Source: Nocardioides luteus (GTDB taxonomy: Bacteria > Actinomycetota > Actinomycetes > Propionibacteriales > Nocardioidaceae). From it: a DNA stretch of 64,000 nucleotides. This document shows positions 1 through 7,873 of the stretch, piece after piece (the stretch's first letter is position 1; every line of letters begins with the position of its first letter). Both the position numbers and the translations under genes were made by a program. The notes below the pieces were generated by a model. The model was not told where the DNA came from. It was given only the letters and a program-made list of their open reading frames with translations, and searched no databases. The DNA is taken from the NCBI RefSeq assembly GCF_000960475.2, contig NZ_JZDQ02000003.1:62001-126000 (forward strand), read 5' to 3'.

Positions 1-205
1 CGCCGCCCTTGCCGGCCAGCGCGGAGATGACCGTGCGGAACGCGGTGGCGGTGCGGCCACCGCGGCCGATCACCTTGCCGAGGTCGTCGGGGTGGACCCG
101 GACCTCGAGAACGGAGCCGCGACGGAGCTGCTTGTCGCGCACGCTCACCTCGTCCGGGTTGTCGACGACTCCTCGGACGAGGTGCTCGAGAGCTTCGGCG
201 AGCAT
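1..205 (-). CDS. khpA: KH-domain RNA-binding protein, KhpA/YlqC type (3' end outside window)
   Basis: The first 68 codons are visible, starting at the ATG at 203-205; the rest lies beyond the window edge. The protein begins MLAEALEHLVRGVVDNPDEV and contains the KH-domain GXXG loop as IGRGG near residue 54. The family is normally about 75-80 residues, so only a few residues are missing. It binds single-stranded RNA in the cytoplasm. It lies 5 bp downstream of the rpsP stop codon, in the conserved rpsP - KH - rimM - trmD order, so it is almost certainly co-transcribed with rpsP. The assignment is by motif and position. Confidence 0.9.
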   Translation of the reverse strand, partial: MLAEALEHLVRGVVDNPDEVSVRDKQLRRGSVLEVRVHPDDLGKVIGRGGRTATAFRTVISALAGKGG

Positions 206-210
206 GCTGC

Positions 211-678
211 TCAGGCCTCGGCCTCAGCGGCCGGGGTCTCCTCGGCCTTGGGCTCCTCAGCCGGAGCCTCCTCGGCCTTCGGCTCCTCAGCCTTCTTGGC
301 GGACTTCTTGGTGACGGCCTCGGCACCGGCGGAGGCGTGCGCCTCGGCGAGAGCCTTGTTGAAGAGCTCCAGCTTGTCGGGCTTCGGCGCGGCGACCTTG
401 AGGGTGCCCTCGGCACCCGGGAGGCCCTTGAACTTCTGCCAGTCGCCGGTCACCTTGAGGATCGCCTCGAGAGCCGGGGTCGGCTGGGCGCCGACGCCGA
501 GCCAGTACTGGGCGCGCTCGGAGTCGACCTGGATGAAGCTCGGCTCCTCCTTGGGACGGTAGAGACCGATCTCCTCGATGACAGCGCCGTCGCGCTTCTT
601 GCGCGAGTCGACGATGACGATGCGGTACTGCGGAACCCGGATCTTGCCCAGGCGCTTCAAGCGGATCTTGACAGCCAC
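211..678 (-). CDS. rpsP: 30S ribosomal protein S16
   Basis: The 155-residue protein begins [20 protein letters not shown], the S16 signature, and starts with GTG at 676-678. Longer in-frame extensions upstream lack S16 similarity and are rejected. Residues 1-85 or so form the conserved S16 domain ([37 protein letters not shown]). The remainder is a low-complexity tail of Lys, Ala, Glu and Pro, common in actinobacterial S16. It is a structural component of the small ribosomal subunit that binds 16S rRNA. A weak AAGGA lies about 12 bp upstream of the start. Confidence 0.97.
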   Translation of the reverse strand: MAVKIRLKRLGKIRVPQYRIVIVDSRKKRDGAVIEEIGLYRPKEEPSFIQVDSERAQYWLGVGAQPTPALEAILKVTGDWQKFKGLPGAEGTLKVAAPKPDKLELFNKALAEAHASAGAEAVTKKSAKKAEEPKAEEAPAEEPKAEETPAAEAEA

Positions 679-889
679 TGTTGGTGGTATTCCTTCGGAA
701 TCGAATATGGGTGAAGAGGCCCGTGTCGGTGTGGGGACACCCGTCAGGCAACTTCGGCGGGCACTGAGCGCCGGGTGAGAGGGTCCCTGCGCACAGGACA
801 CGCGCTCCAGTTTGCCAGACCTGCAGGTCGGGAAGAAATTCCCGTACGCAGCGCGCAACCGCCCCGCCCGGTGGGGCGTCTCACGAGTC

Positions 890-1777
890 ATGACGATCAC
901 CGCACCCGCTCCCAGGCCGGCCGAGCACGACGTGCTCGCGATCGCGGCCCGGCGTACGCCGCTGAGCAAGCGCCACCCCTCGCTGCTTCCCCTCGCCCGC
1001 CTCGTCCACCGCGAGCGACGCCACCTGGACTGGCTGCTCTCCTCCACCACCTGGGCGGCCACCCGTTCGGAGGAGAACCTGCCGGTGCGCGTCAAGCAGC
1101 ACGGTTCGCTCCTGCTGCGCCAGCTCGGCGAGGCAGAGATGTGGCTGCAGCACAACAAGATCATCAATCTGCGGCTCGCGGCCGCGGAGACGGACGGGAT
1201 CGTGATCCGGCCCGGCGAGACCTTCAGCTTCAACAAGGTGGTCGGCGACTGCACCGCCCGCAAGGGCTACGTCGAGGGCATGCGCCTGTCCAACGGCGAG
1301 GCGACCCCGGGCGTCGGCGGCGGGATCTGTCAGCTGGCCAACCTGCTGCACTGGATGTTCCTGCACTCCCCGCTCACGATCGTGGAGCGCTCCGAGCACA
1401 GCTTCGACCCGTTCCCCGACAACGGTCGCGTGCTCCCCTGGGGCGTCGGCTGCTCGATCGTCTACCCCTACCTCGACCTGGTCGTACGCAACGACACCCC
1501 GCACACCTTCCAGCTGCGCACCTGGGTCGGCGAGAAGCACCTGCGCGGCGAGCTCCGCGCCGACACCCCGACCGGCGTCTCCTACCACGTGGACGCCCGC
1601 GGCGAGGAGTTCCTCCGCGTCCCCTCCGGCGAGGTCTACCGCCGCAACGAGATCTGGCGCACCCTGATCGACACCCGCACCGGGACCGCGTACGCCGAGG
1701 AGTGCGTCAAGCGCAACTGCGCCCTGGTGAAGTACCTCCCCGAGGAGCACCGGATCCGCGACGTCGCTCAGGAGTAG
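890..1777 (+). CDS. VanW-like family protein
   Basis: The 295-residue protein starts at ATG 890. An in-frame ATG at 812 would add 26 unconserved residues. The VanW-like segment is in the middle: [21 protein letters not shown], then [17 protein letters not shown], then [19 protein letters not shown]. VanW is named for an accessory gene of vanB-type glycopeptide resistance clusters, but most members sit outside such clusters and have no known biochemical role. No vanHAX-type genes are present here, so a resistance function should not be inferred. There is no clear signal peptide. Its 3' end overlaps the convergent amidohydrolase gene by 10 bp, and it is one of only five plus-strand genes in the window. 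Confidence 0.85.
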   Translation: MTITAPAPRPAEHDVLAIAARRTPLSKRHPSLLPLARLVHRERRHLDWLLSSTTWAATRSEENLPVRVKQHGSLLLRQLGEAEMWLQHNKIINLRLAAAETDGIVIRPGETFSFNKVVGDCTARKGYVEGMRLSNGEATPGVGGGICQLANLLHWMFLHSPLTIVERSEHSFDPFPDNGRVLPWGVGCSIVYPYLDLVVRNDTPHTFQLRTWVGEKHLRGELRADTPTGVSYHVDARGEEFLRVPSGEVYRRNEIWRTLIDTRTGTAYAEECVKRNCALVKYLPEEHRIRDVAQE

Positions 1778-2841
1778 ACGGTCCCGCGGAGCACGACGGC
1801 AGCGGGCCGGGCCAGGACGGTGAGGTCCTCGAGCGGGTTGGTGTCGTAGACGACGAAGTCGGCGGGATCGCCCTCGGCGAGGCCGGGGTTGTGGCCGAGC
1901 CACTCCCGGGCGCGCCAGGAGGCGGCGCCGAGGACGACGTCGGCGGGGAGGCCGAGGCGGTGCATGGCGAGGACCTCGGTCGGGAGTACGCCGTGCAGCT
2001 GGTCGCCCGCGCCGTCGGAGCCCGCGTAGAGAGCGACCCCCGCCTCGTAGGCGCTCATGATCGTCTCGCGACGGCGCGCGTAGAGGTCCTCCATGGTGGC
2101 GGCGTACGTCGGGAACTTGGGCGCCGCGGCGGCAGCCAGATCGGGGAAGATCTCGAGCTGGGCGACGGTGGGGACCAGTGCGGTCCCCTGCTCGGCCATC
2201 GCCTCGACGAGATCGGGGCTCAGCCCGGTGCCGTGCTCGATGCAGTCGATCCCGGCCTCGATCAGCCCGGGCAGGACCTCGTGGCCGAAGCAGTGGGCGG
2301 TGACGCGCGCGTCGTTGTCGTGGGCCACCTTGATCGCCTCGGCGAACGACTCGGCCGGGAAGGACGGCTTCAGGTCGCCCTCTGCCCGGTCGATCCAGTC
2401 GCCGACGAGCTTGACCCAGCCGTCCCCGGCGCGGGCCTGCCGCTCGACGGCCTCGGCCAGGCCCTCCGGCTCGACCTCGTCGGCGTAGTTGCGCATGTAG
2501 CGCTTCGTACGCCCGATGTGGCGGCCGGCGCGGATCAGCCGAGGCAGGTCGTCGCGCGACTGGACCCAGCGGGTGTCGGCGGCGGAACCGGCATCGCGCA
2601 GGAGCAGGGCACCGGCGTCGCGGTCGGCGATCGCCTGCGCCTCGGCGGTCTCCTGGTCGACCGCGCCGTCCGGCCCGAGCCCGACGTGGCAGTGGGCGTC
2701 GACGAGACCGGGGACGATCCAGCCCGACGCACCGGTCTCCGCCCCTGACGGCCGCTCGTAGGTGATGCGGCCGTCGAGGACGTAGAGGTCTCGCACCTCT
2801 CCATCGGGAAGGACCGGGCCGGAGAAGCGCAGAGCAGTCAT
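1768..2841 (-). CDS. metal-dependent amidohydrolase family protein
   Basis: The 357-residue cytoplasmic protein has the amidohydrolase superfamily fold. The metal-binding HxH is in VDAHCHVG (about residue 50). A candidate bridging lysine is in DGWVKLVGD, further histidines are in VTAHCFGHE and DCIEHGTG, and the catalytic aspartate is in YAGSDGAGD. Superfamily members hydrolyse C-N or C-O bonds in cyclic amides, imidazolones, nucleobases or dipeptides; the substrate here cannot be told. The last 10 bp overlap the vanW-like gene. The start lies 11 bp beyond the FHA-protease stop, and a TAACCT hexamer seven bases upstream of ATG suggests a leaderless transcript of its own. Confidence 0.85.
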   Translation of the reverse strand: MTALRFSGPVLPDGEVRDLYVLDGRITYERPSGAETGASGWIVPGLVDAHCHVGLGPDGAVDQETAEAQAIADRDAGALLLRDAGSAADTRWVQSRDDLPRLIRAGRHIGRTKRYMRNYADEVEPEGLAEAVERQARAGDGWVKLVGDWIDRAEGDLKPSFPAESFAEAIKVAHDNDARVTAHCFGHEVLPGLIEAGIDCIEHGTGLSPDLVEAMAEQGTALVPTVAQLEIFPDLAAAAAPKFPTYAATMEDLYARRRETIMSAYEAGVALYAGSDGAGDQLHGVLPTEVLAMHRLGLPADVVLGAASWRAREWLGHNPGLAEGDPADFVVYDTNPLEDLTVLARPAAVVLRGTVYS

Positions 2842-2848
2842 GTGACGC

Positions 2849-2854
2849 AGGTTA
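2849..2854 (-). promoter_or_regulatory. -10-like hexamer for leaderless amidohydrolase mRNA
   Basis: The minus strand reads TAACCT, then seven bases, then ATG (2841). A TAnnnT hexamer at this distance places the transcription start on the start codon, as in actinobacterial leaderless genes. The hexamer overlaps the TAA stop of the upstream FHA-protease gene. The spacing argument is inference. Confidence 0.4.
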
Positions 2855-4567
2855 CCTATTCGCCGACGGCACCTTCACCCCGGCCGCCTCGAGGATCGGG
2901 ATGTGCTGGGCGAGCGGGATGACCTGGCCGGTGACGACGTTGTTCTCGTCCCAGCCGATGGAGGTGGGTACACCGACGAGCTCACCGTCGTCGTTGACCG
3001 CGGCGCCACCGGAGTTGCCGCTGGAGATCCGGGCGGTGACGTCGAAGACGGCTCGCTCCTCCCCCTCGAAGGAGAGGATGGTGGCCACGTTGCCCTCGGC
3101 GACGGTGGGCGGCTGGAAGAGAGCGCCCTCCTTGTCCACGAAGCTCTCCTTCGGCAGCATCGGGAAGCCGATCGTGGCGATGAAGTCGCCACGATCGACC
3201 GCGTCGGAGTCGCCGAGCGCGATCGTCGGCAGGTCCAGCGAGGACGGGTCCACCGCGTTGCCCTCACCGTCGGCGACGATCTGCACGACCGCGCTGTCGA
3301 CCTCGCCGTCGGACTCGATCACCTTGGCGACGTAGTCGGGCTCGCCGACCTTGTAGCCCTCGGCCGGGTTGGTCAGGTGGATGTTGACGTAGTCGGGTGA
3401 GACCTCGCCCTTGGCGGCGTACTCCGGGATCTTCGCCGGGTCGGCCACGTGGGCGTTGGTGAGGATCTTGCCGTCCTTGGAGACGATCGACCCGGAGCCC
3501 ATCGCGATGGTGTCCTCGGTCGGCGCGTAGGTGATCCAGACGGTGGCGCTCTGCGCGACGTTGAGCTCCTCCTTCGTCAGGCCGGCGTCCTGGGCGGCCG
3601 AGTCGCCACCGGGCACCACGAACATCGCGACCACCAGTCCGATGATCACGACCGCGGCGGCGGCTCCGATACCGCCCCACAGCAGGAGCTTGTTGCGCCG
3701 CTTGGCGGCGGCACGGGCGACCTCGACCTCGGCCGCGTAGATCGGGATGACCTTGAGGATCTCGCCGGCGACCGGGTGACCGAGGCGGATCTCGGTCTCC
3801 TCGTCGATGTCCTCCCGCGCCAGCGGCTTCCCCTTGAGGAAGGAGCCGGTCTGGGAGGCGTTCTCGAAGGTCCAGCCACCGGGCTTGGCGACCAGCCGGG
3901 CGTGCTGGCGCGAGACCCCCTGGTCCTCCAGGACGACCGAGTTGTCGGCCGCGCGGCCGATGGTCACCGTGACCGGGTGGCGGAAGCGGTGCTCCTTGCC
4001 CTCGGCGACCAGCAGCAGGTCGGGTCCGGTGGGCGGCGTCGGCGGCTGCCCGGGGGCGCCCGGCCGCGCCATCCCAGGGGCGATCGTCATCTCCGAGATC
4101 CCGTCGTCCGCCGACGGGGCCGGGGGCGCCGGCGGCTGGAAGCCGGGCGCCGCGGGCGCCGCTGCCGGCACCCCGGCGGGCGGAGCCACGGTCGCGCCCG
4201 GCCCGGCGAACCCGGCCGGCGGAGGCGGCGGAGCCGGCGCCTGGGCGCGCGGAGCCCCTGCCGCCACCGGTGCGTCGTCGAGCGTGACCGTGATCGTCGA
4301 GCCCGGTCCCGCCGGGCCGAGCTGGATCTCGGTCGCCCCGGTCAACGGCACCTCGGTGACGCGGCTGCCGGAGACGTACGTCCCACCGGCGGAGCCGACG
4401 TCGACCAGCTTCCAGCCGGTGGGATCCGGGCGGAGCTCGGCATGAGCACGCGAGACCGAGGAGGACGAGAGCACCACGTCGGCATCAATCGAGCGACCTA
4501 TTCGGACGATCTTGTCGGGCGGGAAGCTGAGCGCACGTCCCGATACGTCTACGCGAAGCGTCTGCAT
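2852..4567 (-). CDS. membrane-anchored trypsin-like serine protease with two FHA domains
   Basis: The 571-residue protein is taken from ATG 4567 (MQTLRVDVSGRALSF), the natural first strand of an FHA domain; an in-frame start at 4600 adds 11 unconserved residues. FHA1 spans about residues 1-95 (RIGRSIDADVVLSSSSVSRA). A Pro/Ala-rich linker follows. FHA2 spans about 180-275 (TIGRAADNSV, GVSRQHARL). One membrane helix is at about 292-320. An S1-type protease domain follows, with His in TNAHVADP, Asp in VDSAVVQI and Ser in SSGNSGGAAV. FHA domains bind phosphothreonine, so the cytoplasmic half could respond to Ser/Thr kinases while the protease acts outside the membrane. That coupling is inference. 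No kinase gene is adjacent. Confidence 0.88.
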   Translation of the reverse strand: MQTLRVDVSGRALSFPPDKIVRIGRSIDADVVLSSSSVSRAHAELRPDPTGWKLVDVGSAGGTYVSGSRVTEVPLTGATEIQLGPAGPGSTITVTLDDAPVAAGAPRAQAPAPPPPPAGFAGPGATVAPPAGVPAAAPAAPGFQPPAPPAPSADDGISEMTIAPGMARPGAPGQPPTPPTGPDLLLVAEGKEHRFRHPVTVTIGRAADNSVVLEDQGVSRQHARLVAKPGGWTFENASQTGSFLKGKPLAREDIDEETEIRLGHPVAGEILKVIPIYAAEVEVARAAAKRRNKLLLWGGIGAAAAVVIIGLVVAMFVVPGGDSAAQDAGLTKEELNVAQSATVWITYAPTEDTIAMGSGSIVSKDGKILTNAHVADPAKIPEYAAKGEVSPDYVNIHLTNPAEGYKVGEPDYVAKVIESDGEVDSAVVQIVADGEGNAVDPSSLDLPTIALGDSDAVDRGDFIATIGFPMLPKESFVDKEGALFQPPTVAEGNVATILSFEGEERAVFDVTARISSGNSGGAAVNDDGELVGVPTSIGWDENNVVTGQVIPLAQHIPILEAAGVKVPSANR

Positions 4568-4646
4568 GCACAGATCATGCACCGAAATGGCCCGATCCAA
4601 GCGTCGCGAATCGAGGATTCGCCGAACTCGGACCGGGCCATCTCAC

Positions 4647-6650
4647 CTACCGACCGGTCCGCAGCCCGTGTCCGTACGCAAACAGCGGGTCATAGTCGGA
4701 ATCACCGATATTGATCGGCTCCTGGTCGACCGATCGCGGCCAGGTCACCGGCAGCTTCCCGGTGAACGGACGCCTGCCGAAGAGCACGTCGGCGACCCCC
4801 TTGCCCTCGCTGCCCGGCAGCCAGGAGGCCACCAGAGCGTCGATCTGGCTCAGCAGCTCGGGCGGGATGATCATCGGGCGTCCGGAGACGACCAGCACCG
4901 TGCAGGTCGCCGCGGCCGCGCAGACCTTCTCGATCGCCGCGGTGTCGGCGTCGCTGAGTTGCATGGTCAGCGCCGGCCGGAGCACGCCGCCCTCACCCGG
5001 GTCGTAGCCCCAGCGCGGGCCGCCGACGTCACCGAAGCCCTCGGCGTACGGGTGCTCGCCGACGACCACGACACCGTGGGCACCGGCGGGGATCGGCGCC
5101 GAGGCGTCGGGCGAGTGGGTCACCTCGCCGTGGGCCGCGGCCTCGATGCCGTCGAGGATGGTGTCGCCCGGGATCTGGTGGGTGGAGTTGCCCTGCCAGG
5201 TGATCGTCCAGCCACCGGCCTGGTCGCCGATGCTGTCGGCCTTGCTGCCGGCGACGTAGACGTCGTCGTGGCCCGAGAGCGGCAGCGTGTGCCGCCGGTT
5301 CGTCAGCAGGACCTGCGACTTGGCCACCGCCTCACGGGCGACCCGACGGTGGTCGGCGCTGCCGATCTCGTCGATGTTGCGCCGGTCGGTGAACGGCTTC
5401 TCGAAGAGGCCGAGGTCGAACTTCGCGGTCAGGATGCGGGAGACCGCGTCGTCGATTCGGGCCATCGGGACGGCACCGTCCTCGACCGCCGCGATCAGCG
5501 TCTCGATGAACTGCGGGTAGCCGACCGTGTCGCCGGAGAACGGCTCCATGAACATGTCGACACCGGCATTGACCGAGGTCGCCACCTGCTCGGCGTACGT
5601 CCCGGGGATCTGGTGGATCGCCCGCCAGTCGGAGATCACCAGGCCGTCGAAGCCCTGCTTCTGCTTGAGCCAGCCCGTGACGAGCTCCTGGTGGGCGTGC
5701 ATCTTGACCGGGTTGCCGAGACCGTCCTCGGTCCAGTCGACGCTGGAGAAGGACGGCATCACCGAGCCGACGTCGTGCTTCTTGATGGCGGCGACGTACG
5801 GCGTGAGCGCGAGCCTCTCGAACTCGGCGTGCGAGGCCTGGGTGATGCCCTGGTCGATGGTGTAGTCGCCCTCGCCGGTGCCGAAGGTCGTGAAGCCGTC
5901 GCCGGCGAAGTGCTTGGCGGTGGCGAGCACGCGGTCGGGGTCGTCGAGGTCGCCGCCGTCACCCTGGAACCCCTCGATCATCTGGGACATCTTCGCGGCG
6001 AGCTTCGGGTCCTCCCCGAACGACTCGTACGTCCTCCCCCACCGGTCGTCGCGAGCGACGCAGATGCACGGGGCGAAGGTCCACTGCGGCCCGGAGGCGC
6101 GGGTCTCCTCGGCGGCGATGTGCCCGATCCGCTCGGCGAGCTTCGGGTCGCGGGTGGCACCGAGGCCGATGTTGTGCGGGAAGACGGTGGCGCCGTTGAG
6201 GTTGCCGTGGCCGTGGACCGAGTCCACGCCGTAGAGCAGCGGGATCCCCAGCCGGGTCGAGAGCGCCTGCTCCTGGAAGGCGTCGACCGTGTCGGCCCAG
6301 GCCTCGGGAGTGTTCTCGGCCGGGGTCGAGCCGCCGCCGGAGAGTACGCTGCCGAGCCCGAGCTCGGCGATCTGGCCGGGGTCGGCGGCGACGTCGGCAC
6401 GCTCGGCCTGGGTCATCTGGCCGACCTTCTCGGCCAGCGTCATCCGGGAGAGCAGGTCGGCGACGCGGGTCTCGGTGGACAGTCGTGGGTTCTGGTAGGG
6501 CAGCGCGTGGTGTGCACGGGTGGCCGCGCTGTTGGTGGCGGGAGTGGCAGAAGCCGCGGTGGACGCGGGGGTGACGAGGAGCGTGGCGCAGAGCAGGCCG
6601 GCGAGAGCCGAGGCTCCACCGATCGCGCCGCGCTGTCTGTGTGATCGCAC
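4647..6650 (-). CDS. secreted GH3 family beta-glucosidase
   Basis: The 667-residue protein starts at GTG 6650, preceded by a full AGGAGG eight bases upstream. Residues 1-35 are a Sec signal peptide (hydrophobic core GASALAGLLCATLLV, then small residues). The GH3 N-terminal barrel follows (RVADLLSRMTLAEKVGQMTQ, ATAKHFAGDG). The catalytic nucleophile Asp is in GLVISDWRAI (about residue 345). The C-terminal GH3 sandwich includes VLLTNRRHTLPL and the VTWPRSV motif. Family members release terminal beta-linked glucose from cellodextrins and related glucans. The CebR-like operator and CRP-like site upstream suggest induction by cellobiose-type sugars and catabolite control. No ABC transporter is adjacent. 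Confidence 0.93.
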   Translation of the reverse strand: MRSHRQRGAIGGASALAGLLCATLLVTPASTAASATPATNSAATRAHHALPYQNPRLSTETRVADLLSRMTLAEKVGQMTQAERADVAADPGQIAELGLGSVLSGGGSTPAENTPEAWADTVDAFQEQALSTRLGIPLLYGVDSVHGHGNLNGATVFPHNIGLGATRDPKLAERIGHIAAEETRASGPQWTFAPCICVARDDRWGRTYESFGEDPKLAAKMSQMIEGFQGDGGDLDDPDRVLATAKHFAGDGFTTFGTGEGDYTIDQGITQASHAEFERLALTPYVAAIKKHDVGSVMPSFSSVDWTEDGLGNPVKMHAHQELVTGWLKQKQGFDGLVISDWRAIHQIPGTYAEQVATSVNAGVDMFMEPFSGDTVGYPQFIETLIAAVEDGAVPMARIDDAVSRILTAKFDLGLFEKPFTDRRNIDEIGSADHRRVAREAVAKSQVLLTNRRHTLPLSGHDDVYVAGSKADSIGDQAGGWTITWQGNSTHQIPGDTILDGIEAAAHGEVTHSPDASAPIPAGAHGVVVVGEHPYAEGFGDVGGPRWGYDPGEGGVLRPALTMQLSDADTAAIEKVCAAAATCTVLVVSGRPMIIPPELLSQIDALVASWLPGSEGKGVADVLFGRRPFTGKLPVTWPRSVDQEPINIGDSDYDPLFAYGHGLRTGR

Positions 6651-6678
6651 GGGACAGGCCTCCTGAGAGTGATCTGCC

Positions 6679-6700
6679 GGCGCCTCGGCGGTGAGGCGCC
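6679..6700. other. hairpin in the 5' leader of the beta-glucosidase gene
   Basis: An 8-bp perfect inverted repeat (GGCGCCTC and GAGGCGCC) surrounds a 6-base loop. It lies between the operators and the AGGAGG ribosome binding site. It could stabilise the leader or be incidental. Confidence 0.35.
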
Positions 6701-6708
6701 AGGGCTCG

Positions 6709-6722
6709 TGAGAGCGCTCCCA
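6709..6722. promoter_or_regulatory. CebR-type (LacI family) operator
   Basis: TGAGAGCGCTCCCA differs at one position from the 14-bp palindrome TGGGAGCGCTCCCA bound by CebR, the cellobiose-responsive LacI-family repressor of Streptomyces. It lies 59 bp upstream of the GH3 beta-glucosidase start, the expected kind of target. No cebR gene is in the window. Confidence 0.75.
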
Positions 6723-6723
6723 G

Positions 6724-6739
6724 CGTGACGGTGATCACA
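6724..6739. promoter_or_regulatory. CRP/GlxR-like site upstream of beta-glucosidase
   Basis: CGTGA, six bases, TCACA matches the CRP/GlxR consensus TGTGA-N6-TCACA except at the first base. It abuts the CebR-like operator, the usual layout for a catabolite-controlled sugar gene. Confidence 0.5.
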
Positions 6740-6780
6740 TCATCGGTCAATGGCTACGCGTGCGTAACCCCGCGAATTCC

Positions 6781-7143
6781 TCAGATCTGGTCAAGCAACC
6801 AGGACGGTCCCAGCGCGGTCGCGCCGCCGCAGCGCGCCTGCAGCATCCGGTCGGCGGTCACCAGCGTCACCCGGTCACCTCGGTCGGCCGCGGCCTTCAC
6901 CTCTGCCACGATCGTCGCGTCGCCGTCCTTGGGAGCATGGACGGTATGCACATGCGCGTCCTTGCCGGGACGTACGCCGCCCTTGGCCTGCCCCTCCAGC
7001 ACTAAGACGATCCGGTCGTGGGGGATGTCGGCGACCAAGAGCGCCTCGTGCAGCCGGCGCGCCGCCCCCGCGCGGTCCTTCCACCAGCCGTCGGGGCGCG
7101 CGCCGACCACATTGGCGCCGTCGACGACCAGAACCGTTGCCAT
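6781..7143 (-). CDS. NYN/PIN-like domain protein (YacP-related)
   Basis: The 120-residue cytoplasmic protein begins MATVLVVDGANVVGARPDGW, the nucleotide-binding start of NYN/PIN-type nucleases. Acidic residues are at D8, then D in DRIVLVLEG, DGDATIV and VTADRML, spaced as in the acidic cluster of these enzymes. Members such as YacP are predicted RNases; the target here is unknown. It could equally be annotated as a hypothetical NYN protein. The start ATG is seven bases after a TAGGCT hexamer, indicating a leaderless transcript. It stands alone between the beta-glucosidase gene and a long hairpin. Confidence 0.75.
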   Translation of the reverse strand: MATVLVVDGANVVGARPDGWWKDRAGAARRLHEALLVADIPHDRIVLVLEGQAKGGVRPGKDAHVHTVHAPKDGDATIVAEVKAAADRGDRVTLVTADRMLQARCGGATALGPSWLLDQI

Positions 7144-7150
7144 GCGGCAC

Positions 7151-7156
7151 AGCCTA
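7151..7156 (-). promoter_or_regulatory. -10 hexamer TAGGCT, leaderless NYN gene
   Basis: The minus strand reads TAGGCT, seven bases, ATG (7143), placing transcription start at the start codon. The same hexamer and spacing occur before the genes starting at 15471 and 61928. Confidence 0.5.
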
Positions 7157-7233
7157 GGCCGTCGACGTCGTCGCGGTTCACTCCGAGGGTGGGCCCGAGA
7201 TCACCTTGCCGCGGCCCTGGCAGGGCTCGCCAG

Positions 7234-7292
7234 GCTATGACCGAGGGTCCGAGCTTGTGAATCGTTCACAAGCTCGGGCCCTCTGCCATAGC
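7234..7292. terminator. long hairpin between GrpB-like and NYN genes
   Basis: Two 28-base arms (7234-7261 and 7265-7292) pair at 25 of 28 positions around a 3-base loop TCG. The inner 19 bp pair perfectly apart from one G-U type pair. A smaller hairpin (CCTGGC / GCCAGG, 7216-7234) lies beside it. It sits downstream of the minus-strand grpB-like gene and would end its transcript. There is no U-tract, as is usual in high-GC genomes. The arm length is well beyond that of a standard terminator. Confidence 0.6.
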
Positions 7293-7345
7293 GGACGATT
7301 GCCGGGCCCGTCCCCGGGGTGCATTCCTCATGCCGCATCTTCGAC

Positions 7346-7873
7346 TCAAGTTCGTGGAGCGATCCGGTTCAACACCGACGCGATGAAAGGGGCCTTACCC
7401 GTCCGGTAGGCATTCCGGTCCTCGTCGTCGACCGCCGCGAGCTGGCGTTTGATCGCGGCGTACGCCACACGGTCCTCGGCATTCGTGCGTAGATGGTCTC
7501 GGAAGGCCAGCCAGGTCGGCCAACCCTCCGAGGACTCCTCGACCACATGCAGGTGGTGGGCGCGATGGGCGACGGACGGCGAGCACCACGACCACTTCCG
7601 CTGTTCGACATCGTGAGGCTCCGGGGCAGCAACCCAGCCGACGCCGGTTAGTGCGACGAGGGAGCGCCCGACCGCCTCGTACGACTCCACCACTGCGAGC
7701 ATGTCGATGATCGGCTTGGCAGGCAGGCCGGGTACCGACGTACTTCCGATGTGCTCGACCGGACGCACCAGATGCCCCGCAAGGAGCGGCTCCACCAACG
7801 ACCGCGCCGACTCGAACGATTCTGCCCACTGTGGGCAGTGCTCGACGATGACGATGCGGTCGAGGCGGGTCAC
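7346..7873 (-). CDS. GrpB family protein (nucleotidyltransferase-like, UPF0157)
   Basis: The 175-residue protein shows the GrpB pattern: IVIVEHCPQWAESF, then VEHIGSTSVPGLPAKPIIDMLAVV, then a C-terminal block with RAHHLHVVEES and FRDHLRTNAEDR. The family belongs to the nucleotidyltransferase superfamily; some members are fused to dephospho-CoA kinase, but the reaction is not established. Its ATG overlaps the ffh stop codon (ATGA at 7870-7873), so it is probably translated by re-initiation after Ffh. That neighbourhood is unusual and may simply reflect a gene moved in behind ffh. A long hairpin ends the unit downstream. Confidence 0.88.
   Translation of the reverse strand: MTRLDRIVIVEHCPQWAESFESARSLVEPLLAGHLVRPVEHIGSTSVPGLPAKPIIDMLAVVESYEAVGRSLVALTGVGWVAAPEPHDVEQRKWSWCSPSVAHRAHHLHVVEESSEGWPTWLAFRDHLRTNAEDRVAYAAIKRQLAAVDDEDRNAYRTGKAPFIASVLNRIAPRT

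Noticed and set aside
890..1777. Vancomycin resistance locus
   Set aside because: Only a VanW-like protein is present. No ligase, dehydrogenase or dipeptidase genes accompany it.
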